Source of the DNA: Hippasteria phrygiana
Lineage: Eukaryota > Echinodermata > Asteroidea > Valvatida > Goniasteridae
Direction of reading: 5' to 3'
Length of the DNA stretch: 64,000 nucleotides
Assembly (NCBI GenBank): GCA_037893225.1
Contig: JAZGUH010000412.1
Coordinates: 496,001 to 560,000 of the forward strand
The notes below the pieces were generated by a model. The model saw only the letters and a list, made by a program, of their open reading frames with translations. It had not been told where the DNA came from and searched no databases. The position numbers and the translations under genes were made by a program. Below, piece by piece: positions 20,707 through 31,700 of this stretch. Every line of letters starts with the position of its first letter. Position 1 is the stretch's first letter.

Positions 20707-21740
20707 GCCCGCTAGGACATGGTGGGGAGATCCTGGATGATCGATGGTGATGGGGCATCGAATTAATCCGGTGTCTTCCAATGTGAGGGAGAAGGGGAGG
20801 TGGAAGGTTTGATCTCCCCCCCCCCCCAAAAAAAAAAAGAAAAAAAAGAAACAGAAGCAGAAACAGAAACAAAATTAAAAACAAAACAAAAACAAATTTG
20901 CAAAGGCCAGGCTACTCAGATTACATTTTTTTTCTTGTCTGGACAAAATGTTAAACTATTTTAAAGGTTTGCACGCTGAACATTTTTTTGCCAATAGTCT
21001 TTCACTAGATAATTTTTTTCTAAAATCCTGTGGAGGAGGGGTGGTGTCTACTCGGTCTCGGTGAAATTTAATAGATGTCAATACAGAAAAGCTGCAATTT
21101 TTTGTGAAGTGGTATTTCGCACCACAAACCGGTATATAAACAAAAAACTAATCTCCTGGTATGGGGCCTACCGGAATAATTTGAATTCAATTAAACAACA
21201 TCCGCCGCTGAGTTTATACCAAAGGCCACATTACCCTGAAATCCCACAAAACTTATTTTCCGTTCTAAATAAGGTAGGCCTATGAGTGTAAAAGCTATTA
21301 TACCGTAATCTGTATCATATTTACGGAAAAATTTGTTAATAGGTCCATGGAGGAGTTTTCTTCCTCCATGATAGGTCTAAGTCGTAGGCCTAAGTCTGAC
21401 AAGGTCTTGATAGTTGGGAATTGCCACATTTTGCTTTGCCAAATTTATTTCTCCGAGGTAGAAAATCCAACTGAATTAATTAATGAATCGCGCGCGCAAT
21501 ACTATATGCTCCTAATAATAGGCATCTTCGTTCAAGGGAGAGTGTCATATTATTGCACCATGGGCAGGTGATGGGTAAGAAATTATATTTTTTCAAGTCT
21601 CCATGAAATTCGACTGAAAACTGCCATTGAATGCACTATACTAGTAATACCCTTAACAAAATAGGATTTCTTCTTGGTCCCCGTTTATCATTAATTTTTT
21701 AAACTTCCGAATCGACCTCCAGCAGCGTTGACCTTGCAAT

Positions 21741-21779
21741 TTGTTTGTTTGTTTGTTTGTTTGTTTGTTTGATTGATAC

Positions 21780-21816
<37 letters not shown>
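21741..21816. repeat. Compound microsatellite (TTTG)n then (GATT)n
   Basis: About seven TTTG units at 21741-21770, a short break, then nine GATT units at 21781-21816. It lies some 470 bases upstream of the dynein start codon. Confidence 0.9.
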
Positions 21817-21921
21817 AATAATAAGAAGGTTTAGTCTGGTTTCGGGTCCATTGGAATGCCGCTGACGAGTCGGAGGCGAGTCTTTAAAGTGCGTTGAAAT
21901 TTTTGTAAACAGAAAGTTGAC

Positions 21922-21969
21922 GTCCCTGGCAACCGCGCAAAGCGCGATCAATTTACACACAGACGCCAT
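21922..21969 (-). CDS. ETFA: Candidate ETFA first exon (mitochondrial targeting peptide)
   Basis: On the - strand an ATG at 21969 opens MASVCKLIALCAVARD and could splice in phase 0 at GAC|GTCAAC to the ETFA exon starting [12 protein letters not shown] (18365). The fused N-terminus would be short, hydrophobic and carry basic but few acidic residues, like a matrix-targeting peptide of the length expected for ETFA. The donor is weak; an alternative donor four codons earlier is also in phase. The call rests on position, phase and composition only. Confidence 0.3.
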
Positions 21970-22284
21970 GTTGGATCAATAATTGTGTACGAAATCGACG
22001 ACGGGCAGCGGACGGAATGGTGGAAAACTTTGGAATTCATTAATTCCACCCGAAAACTTTGCGAAGTTGCATGTTAGACACAGCTAAAAGGAACGTGTAT
22101 GCCTTGCTGATTTGTTTTGGAGCTAAGTTTATGGCTGACGTGTTCTTAGAAGGAAGAAAAAACCGAGATTTTTTTATCGCTCCAGAGTCCAGAGACAGAG
22201 GGTGCAGTGACACTGTTGAGTGTAGTGAACTGTGTGATAGCCTAGCGTTAGGCCTATTTTGTTTGGACTTGATTGACTTTCAAG
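21970..22284. promoter_or_regulatory. 5' region of the dynein gene, possible shared promoter with ETFA
   Basis: This interval precedes the dynein start codon and, if the ETFA first-exon candidate is right, separates two divergently transcribed genes. It is CpG-bearing near 21990-22020 (cgaaatcgacgacgggcagc) and has no obvious TATA box. No transcript data support a precise start site. Confidence 0.3.
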
Positions 22285-25200
22285 ATGGGTGAAGTTGCCG
22301 ATGCGAGATTTGATTTCATATCGGACTACATACTCAAAAGTTACAAATTGAAACCGGACAAATGGGCCAAGTGTATAGGTGTGGAAGACAATAAGGTTCT
22401 TATCGCAGAATTCCTCGAGAAAGCCGACATTCCGCAGGTTGTCTTCACAGTAAATTCTGCCGGTTTGATCACGCCGTCGTCTGAATTTCCGGAGACTCTG
22501 AAAAACACCAAAGCCATCTATTTCATCAAGAAGAACAAGGAGGCCCTTGGAAAGGACAACTTTAAACAGAACTTAGTGTATGGTGATTTGTCGTATTCAC
22601 CATTGGAACAGCTTTCTGCTCTTGTTGATGAGGTAAAAAAATGCTAAGTTTTGTTTGGCTTTTCTTTCTTCAATTGAATACCAGATTACTGACACTACCT
22701 GACTACTGATTGAAAGAAGGGCCCAGCAAGTCCACCATTTTTGGCCAAACTCAGTTAGACACAGCTGCTAATGAGTTAACGTTAGTTAGGTGTGATTTTA
22801 ACAAAATTCTCAAAATCTTTTTTAGTGAAATTGGACCCTTCTTTCGGTAAAAGTGTAACTTCCATTTGAAAATGCAACGTGCCAACATGAATTTTGCAGC
22901 CCGGAGTAGTCTTCTTCATTAAGACTAACTCTAAAGTTTTATTTGCCAGCAGTACTTGCCAAGAAAATGCGACTCTTTTATCTGTTTTAGCACTGGGATG
23001 TGCAAATCACAGCACAGTCTTTTGAGAGGTGTCCTAAATATACTAAGTTTTACCCTTCTTTCAGGCAGGTATTCAATTCTTTTTAATTGTATCTAACGTT
23101 AGGCTAACATTTATTTCTGATTTTCTCATGACACCTTGCAACTTAGGCTACTTGATAGGCCTATATGTATGTTCCTTTTGTATTTTTGTATTATTTTTTG
23201 TTTGCAAACCGGACATGTTCATTCATTTATTTGCCATGTATTGTCTGCCCTGTTTGTTCGTTGCTACAACTTACAAGCTTGTTATAAATAATGTTTCTTG
23301 TTTGATTTTGTTGTTTTGGTTGTTAATTTTCTTGTATTTATGTTAGGGGACTCGCACTCGACAAGCTGTGCTTTTTGTGGATCTCCTGCATCTCTTGTCA
23401 CTGCTATAATATTAATAAACATTTTCGACATTCTCAATGCATTGTGGGTTTGGAGGCCAAACAAACCATGTAATTTATACACAAACCTATGGCACTGTGA
23501 ACCAGTCCAAATATTAATTGATTTTATGCTATTCTGTCATGAGTTCAGCGATACACTTTTCACATATCTTTGCATGGAACATAAGGAAAATAATAACCAG
23601 AAAAATCAATTTTAAATGGCAATAAAAATAAAGGAAATAATTGGGGAATCCCTCTCAGGGTACCAGTTACTGATGAATGCAAATTTCCGGAATTAGAACA
23701 GCTAATAATGTCACATTATTAGCCAATCAGAAGAGGATTTTTGCAAGCATGACAATGAACATGTGACCAATGCGACCAATCACGTCTGTTCAAATGTGCT
23801 TGCTCTTCTAATGCCAGTTAAGGCTGATGCAGTTCCCATCATGCTTTGAGAATGTCGAAAAGGTTTATTCTCATCTTATAACGTAATGTCATTCAATAAT
23901 TTCTAAGTGCATATTCATAATTGTTTTATTTGCCTTGAGATGAAAATAAGGTAAAGTAAAGCAAAGCTAAAACTGCCTTTGAATTTGATGCCTTTGATGA
24001 GTAAATAATTTATATTTATATTTTTAAGCGTAAGTCTTGAGTTTGACTTTGCTATTTTGTTTGTTGGCAAAATTGATTTTTCTAAGGTTTGAAAATCCGA
24101 CTGTGTGAGCAATCATTAAATTTTCAAAAATTCTTTAAAAAAAGTTGAGGTAGGCCTACATGTAAATGTTTGTTTATTTTTTATAATTTGATTTTTTAAA
24201 TTGTCTGTGAACACTTTGTAAAGATGGAATAGCCTGCTTGTAATTTGTGATATGAAAATAAATTTGTGAAATCAGTGAAACTTTGTTTTTCATTCTTAAG
24301 ATGAGCTTGGTGTGACTCAAAGAGTCATGTTTATAATATACAATAAGAATGTTTGTTTCCCCTTAAATAGGTACTAGTACCACTTCTGTCGAACCCAAGG
24401 AATCATGAGCAGTGGCCCTATGTTGTGTCTCAAGATGTGCTACGACATGTCCACAATCTGAAGAGCAGTGTGTATGTTGTAGCTGGGCAAGTGAAGGGAA
24501 AGACGCTCCTGCCGCTCCCTGTCGGCTCAGAGAAAGTTGAATCTGCTGCTGAAGCAGAAGAGAAGTGAGTTTGTATTCACTTTTTATTTTTAAGCTACTC
24601 CAGCAGTGTCATAGTTTATTTGCAGAGAATGAAATGTTTTAAAGCGGGCTTGAAGTGAAACCTTTAGTTGGAGACGTTCACCCTGTTTGTAAAATCAAGT
24701 GCACCCGTGATGAGAAATAAAATACTACATAATCAGACATTTTCTGCCATGAAAATTATCTCTTTTAAAAAATCTAATCCACTCTCGGTCTTAAAAATAA
24801 AGGTCACCCAAACTATACATGTAGTTTCAGGGCTCAGTGCATATGACAGTGATGTTGTGATACCTGTGTTGTTTCATACTTCAGTGGGCTGTTTGAAAAA
24901 GTTTTTTTGTTATCTTTCTATTTTTTTAATTTTTTTTTTATGTATTGTCTAAGGCGAAGTAAAAAAACATGTGTAGCATCTCTGCCCACTTCCTTTTTGG
25001 GGACCGTCTGGATTTAAAAAAAAAAGTTACCAGTGGAAAATGAGGTGAAAAAAACCCCCTAAAATGTCAAACGATCCACCGGAAAATAAAATACAAGCTT
25101 ATTAAAACCACTGTAAACTTGTTAAATTCTCTTGTCCAACATATCTGTCTTTGAATAGTTGAAAAACCTACGGTTATCAGAAATTTATACAAGAATGGCG

Positions 25201-25723
25201 GTTATCTTGAAAATGAAAAATAGAAAGCCCCTTCTCCTTCCTTTTTTTAAAAACCCGGACGCCAAACATTTTTTTTACTTGGCCTAATGGATATTTAAGT
25301 GGAAAAAGGTGAATGACTTTGTTTTGGTATTTTACAGTCCTCTCTGTAAGCCTACTTTAATGTTGACTGCTAGCATTGAATTATTCAATATGATGAACGT
25401 AAAATTGCAGCATTGCATTTCTTTTAGTTTTCTAAAAGTCACTTCAATTCAAAAGAAATTAAGTCTGAGCATACTTGATTATGTGCACTCAGGGTTAATG
25501 ACTACCTGTATTTCCCTCATGCCTTTATCACAGGGATGACTCTTATGATAGGAGCCTCGTTCACTCTATCGAGTCTGTCATCATCGATTGGACACATCAG
25601 ATCCGAGATGTGCTCAAGAGAGACTCGGCCCAACCCCTGTTGGAGGGGCTCAACCCAGGCCCCTTTGTAGAGATCCAGTTTTGGAAGGCCAAGTGCGAGA
25701 ATCTAGAATGCATCTTCCAACAG
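22285..25723 (+). CDS. Dynein heavy chain exons 1-3 (residues 1-244): extreme N-terminus
   Basis: Exon 1 (22285-22632) holds the initiator Met and reads to [10 protein letters not shown]. Exon 2 (24371-24564) starts [20 protein letters not shown] and contains the [17 protein letters not shown] block. Exon 3 (25534-25723) covers [20 protein letters not shown] to [10 protein letters not shown], the start of the DHC_N1 tail domain. Exon 2 ends with AA and exon 3 begins with G, restoring a Lys codon. Intron 1 (22633-24370) has no recognisable gene; it is AT-rich with long T runs. Confidence 0.93.
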
Positions 25724-28700
25724 GTACAGCTGTGGCTCGGGACAAGCTGGACAAGTCTTTTCCGACTTGAAGCTTCATTCTAAGATCCGTTTGTTTATGA
25801 ATTGGCCTATCGTTAAATTGTGTGAATGCAACTTGTGAAACAGTGCCCAATCACATGAACTTTTATTCAATACGGAATGTGCGAAATTTTAGACAAAAAA
25901 TTACTACCCAGAATTCCAAAGAGTCTTTTAAGCAGCCTGGCTACATGCCAATGAAGGATGGGTCAGTTGCAGTACTAAGCAGAGATGTTTTGCGTATACA
26001 TACATTTTGGTACTGGATAAGGTTTGAAAATCACCGGTCCAGTATTAAAACGCTCTCAAATTTGCTGTCATATCGCGCAATGATTTGCCTGTTTAAAAGC
26101 ACTGGCATTGATATTTATCTTTTTTATGTTTGTGAATAAGGGGATAAAAGTGTGATGACCCGGTGTTTACCACGTCAATAATAACCGAGGAGGGGCGTTA
26201 CCGCTGTTAATGGACCGAGCCGAAGGCGAGGTCCATTAACAGCGGTCACGAGATTCAGCGTTTTATACGCGTGCATTAGCGTTGTCTTACATTATGAAGT
26301 TCAGTACATCTTGTGCGCGCACCTACTACGCTCTCCCTGTTGCGTATCGGCTGAGAACAGCTGGTTATGACGCGCCGTGTTTAAACAACTTCCAGCCGTG
26401 TTTAAACAACCGTTTAAACACACCCACATGACAGGCTCTCGACCAATAGGGATAGTGAAACTCGCTGAGGCATTTATGAGTGGCTGTTTAAAATGGTACC
26501 TTCTTCATAGATTTTACAAGCAGCTCATGAAACCACTAGAACCATATTTAGAAAGTAATTTGCTTCATTTTGATGAATTCATTTTAGTAGCCCTAACCTC
26601 ACCTAAATCTGCAAAAACTACTAGTAGTAAACTGTAGTATGCAGTTCTCTAACTACACTGGCATTCATGTAGTACTTTGTAGTATATTGTACTTTACCCC
26701 AAATGAATGCCTTAGGCATTAGTGTTAGAAATTTATTCCATTCTGCATCAGACAAATATACTTAACTCAAATTGACATTGAGTTCAGGAGCTATTGTTTT
26801 CTGTGGGCTACATTTCCCAAACTTGGTGATATGGGTTTCAACACAATTTTCATGTCTTCAACAGCTACGTGATCCAAAGGTGCGCAAGATGAAAGAGCTA
26901 CTGGAGAGAACAGAGAGCAGCTACCTTCCGTCCTTTAAGAACATCGAGAGGGATGTAGAAGCAGGTTAGGTTGACGGATAAAAATTACCATACAGAATTC
27001 CTTACCGTTGTCCAAATAATGTATTAGTTCGCTAAACAGTGAAGGGTCAGTTTGGCTATGTCGGACTTGAGAATTGCAGAAGATGGATTTTTGGACCGGG
27101 AGTAATACAAAAATAATCTTTGCTGGAGGGTTAAACTCTTGAATACGCATGATGGCCATATAAAAGACTACCTGGCCGGTTTTAGCCTATACGCACACAT
27201 TCTTGTGCATACTCAATCCATTCATGTTTCAACTATATTGTTCGTGAATGGGAGTATAATGAATAGATGGAGCTTTTTCAGACAAAGCTTTCATTCACAC
27301 GAAAGGGGGCTCCAAGAACGATGAATAGGACCACTCTGTTCAGTGTGGTGCCTATTGTTTGCATGCTTGGCTGCACAGCCCGTTCTTGGCATACCAGCCC
27401 CCCATCAATAACATCTGGACCCAAGGCGTTAATCGTACTGTTACCTTTCTTCTTCACTCCACAGCGCTAACGGAAGCCCAGGACATCACCACCTACCTGA
27501 AGCCTCTGGGCAGCCACATTGAGGGCTTTGAGGAAGTGGATTTCACTGAGCTTCTCCCCAAGCTCGGCCCGCTCATGCACGTGGTCTGTCTCATCTGGAG
27601 TAACTCGGAGTATTACAACACGGCACCCAGGATCATCGTGTTGCTTCAGGAGATCTGTAACTCGCTCATTGATCAGGTATGAACAAAGTTGTTTACAGCT
27701 GTGTTAGACTTCTGACTAGCACCCCCGAACAAAGACACTGACAGTTTGGGAGACCGCCAACATAGGGCAAGATAGCTCAGTTGGTAGAGCACCGGTACGG
27801 TATTCCGGAGGTCACAGGTTCAAATCCCGCTCCTGCCAGTTTTCTTTGTTCACTTTGAAAATTCTTTTAAATTTACTTAGTCAGTTTCCCTTGTGGTTCA
27901 TTTGGGAAGGTTAGCGTTAATATATTGAGACTCCCAGATAAAGTACCACCTTTCTTGTTTTTGCCCAGTGCCGCAATTTCCTGCTGCCGGACGAGATCTT
28001 CAAGATGGAGTGCGAGGAGTCCCTGGAGAAAGTCAAGGGTGCACTGGCCGTGCTTCGAGGCTACAAGGACCTATACAATGAGCACCGAGCTAAGCTGAAG
28101 GATTACTTCAAGGACGGTAGGGAGCCTATCCTGTGGGAGTTTGCCTCCTCCATGGTCTTCGCCCGCATGGACAAGTTCCTGGAAAGGCTGGAGATTCTTG
28201 AGGTTTGTGCTGTTTTTATGATACTTGGAACCAGAGTTATAATCATATCATAAGTCAAATCACAAGTCGGCTCACAAGCTACATCGGGTGAACAAAGGAA
28301 TTCTTTTATCACAGTTCATTTGAATAACCCACTTCTTGACCCCAGACCAGACTGACAATTTGACTTGTAATTGACTTCAGATGACTTGATTACAGCTCTG
28401 CTTTGAACTTCCTAAAGGATTAACATAGGTACAGGCTCGAAATGCCTGTAGTTATACAAAGTATTAAATACCAAATATGGTTGGTTGAAAACTGGTTACA
28501 TGGCTTTTTATAAAGGTTTGTATACTTTTCCCAAAGTGATATATCCTGGTTGCATGAGGGGTTGTACTGTGGTGCATTTACATATTGATGTGGACATGCT
28601 TGTTTAACCCCATGCATCCGGCTGTTATTGATAGGGGCTGGTATGCCAGGATCGGGGCTGTGCAGCCAAGCATAGTGCTAACAATAGGCAACACACTGAA

Positions 28701-31700
28701 TAGAGTGGTCCTCTTCACCCAGAGCCCTCCTTTTGCGTGAATGAAAGCTTTGTTTGAAAAAGCTCAATCTATTCATTACACTCCCATTCAAGAACAGTAC
28801 TGTTTAAAAATTAATGGGTTGAGTACACACAGGAATGCGCCTATAGATGTCAACTGGCCAGGTGGTCTTTTTCAAAATGCGACTATGGCCATTGTCTGGA
28901 TTCAAGAGGCTAATGTACAGCTTGTCAAAACTAAAATCCTGTCATGGTTTCAGCATAAGGATTGACCTAGTAATGTTCTTCAGAAATTTTCTTCAGAATT
29001 GACCTATTGACCTGCTGCTGTAAAAAGAAAATTCCAGCCTGGCTCAGTCCAGGTTTCCTGCAAACCCACACTGGTTTGAACCAAATCCCGCATCAATGCT
29101 TACTAATAAGGGATTCCATTCCTTGACAGAAACTTTTTGAGACCAACGTTGAGTTCACCAAGCTGGAGAAGACAGAGATGGGAGGCATGAAGGGCCGGAT
29201 GCTGAGCGTACAGGTGGAGAAGATCCATGAGGAGTTCCTGGAGTACGTCAAGGTCTTCTCCGAGCGAACATATGATGGTCTGGATCCACAATGCCAGGTG
29301 ATTCAATGTTGATGTATTAACTGCAATACTACTGCCTACTGCCACTATTTAGTTCTTAATTCTGAATAGAATTATTAAAAATTTGGTTCCAAACAGTGAC
29401 AAGCCTAGCCATTTAGTTATAATAGTAATACTAATGTAGATTTGTACACATATGCACCATGATCATGGTGCTAAAGGCACTACATCATTACCCCGGCTCA
29501 TCAGGCCTATCAATCATTCCTGAAACCTCAGCTCCCTGGGGAGTACATGACGAAAACGGCCCTCTTAAGAAAGCTGCTAGTTTCACACACCATTTTGGAC
29601 CTCTGTGGGGAGTCATTAGGCCTTTTCACACTATGAAAAATCTCGGTGTTGGACCCGGGTCCGACCCATGTTAACTAGACTGACCTTTTCACACTGTAAC
29701 ATTTCAACACAGCACTGACCCGTGTAACCGTGGATCGGAGTGTGCGTGCAGGGCACCACATGCTAGGCTGTTCTATATGACGATATTTCCCGATATTTCG
29801 GTATTATGTTGACAAAAGATCGACATGGAGTAAGGAGGAGGTGAATGCTATATTGGGCTGAGAGCTCCATCCAAAGCCAGAAATAATTAGGTTTTCGTCA
29901 AAATAAGCGAAGCATTGATGGCTGCCGGGTTTCCAATTCGATCTGTGTTGAACGGCCGGCTGTGTGTAGTGTGAAACGATCGCACAATACACGGGTCGAA
30001 ACACACATGTGTAGCGAAAATGCTGTTGTTGCGTTGAGTAGTGTGAAAAGGCAGTGTAATTGACCCGTGTTGACATTTTAAGAAGTCTACACAGGTTGGA
30101 CCATGTAGATTTCGACACGGGTCGAACATACAGAGTGTGAAAAGGCCTAAAGTGTCTTGTTCAAGGACACAAGCACCATGACCCCTGGCTAGACTCGAAG
30201 CCACAGTCTGTAGTAGCACTAAGATCTTGAGTCCAGTACACAAGGCCACAAGGCCATGGCGCTTCATATAGCAGTATGCATGATCGATTGAGTTAATAGT
30301 GCGAGTTTGTCTGATTTGCAACCTCTATTTTCTGCTACCGCAGGAGTTTTTGGATGACTATGAGGTCTTTGAGAAGCAGGTGTATGATCTGGACCGTCGC
30401 CTTGGAGCAATACTCTGCCAGGGTTTTGACGACTGCGCCGGTCTTGAAGCGATCTTCAAGGTCAGTATCAAAAATTGTCTTAGTATTTTCCAACCTGCAA
30501 TGTGCAGGTTTCTGAGAGTTGCTCTTGTAACTAAGAAAACCCTGTGGGACCCTGTGCTCTACTTTGTAAAACCTTAATTTTCAGTTTCCCCCTTTGTTTC
30601 CTCTTCTGCTGTAAATTTGAGAGGAGCAGGACGCCAAGCCCTTTTGTTTGTCATTTTAGTGGAGTTTCCTGTCAAAACTCTGTTTGCTATCAGCTTGAAG
30701 TTGTATTCAGTTGCATTAGAAATCTTGAAGATTACTCAAATTGTTCGGAGACCTGCAGTAAACTGACACCAGTGTTATTGTATACCATTTAAAAACAATG
30801 GATTGAAACTGCACAAACGGCGGCAAATGGCGTCATCCGGCCTGGTGGCACCTTTTTTTTACGCCATATGGCGTCATCCGTATGCAAAGGGTTAAGTCTC
30901 AAATATTCAATCATGCATCAAATATCCAAATGGTTGTTTCAACTTGAATGTTTGAAAATGTCTACACTATAAAAAGTATGTACAGTGTTGTTTTTGGTTG
31001 TATATTTTTTTTGTTTATTATTTGTCCACTAACACATGATATTTTAATGATCGGCATATGCAGTTTTCAACTGTGCAAGCAGCTCTCGCATGGTGCAAGT
31101 AATTTCTGGCTGGCACATGTATTTTTGGATCAGAACAATTCGGATATTCTAATATTTGATGAAATATATAAATTTGAGCTCGAAAGAGTAAAATGGAAGA
31201 GGAACTCAGGTTTATGGACAGTGTCCACTAACTGTCTTCAGGAAAATGCCTAACCTCTGTGTACATAAAACCTACATTTACAGATGAGCAAATCAAAACT
31301 TGTCTTGTCGAAGCTTCATAACCCTTTTGTCACCTCATCACAGATGCTGGACTGCTATGGTCCGATGCTGGACAGACCGGTCATCAAAGACGACTTTGAG
31401 CCCAAGTACCCTATCCTTCTGTCCATGTTCAACGATGACCTGGACAAGGCCAAAGAGGTGTATGACCAGCAGATGTCGTCCATATCCTGCACGGATGGCC
31501 GGGCGCCGCTGAATAAAAACATGCCCGAGGTCGGAGGGGCCCTGAAGTGGTCCATGGAACTACGGGGTCGCATTAGCAATCCGATGGCTAACTTCAAGCA
31601 CATAGAACACCCGTAAGTTTTAGAGTGGATATAGAGAATACATTTAATTTGAGGCTTTACATGGTAAAGAGTACAACTGGAGAGAAATATTTCGGAAACA

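Noticed and set aside
20522..20884. - strand frame with poly-Gly and Leu/Phe runs
   Set aside because: Low-complexity translation of C, T and A-rich tracts; not protein-like.
24668..24952. 94-codon frame in dynein intron 2
   Set aside because: No similarity seen; typical AT-rich intron frame.
27766..27837. Functional tRNA-Thr(GGT) gene
   Set aside because: Base 33 is C instead of T, the T stem is mispaired, and the same sequence recurs inside a dispersed repeat with identical flanks.
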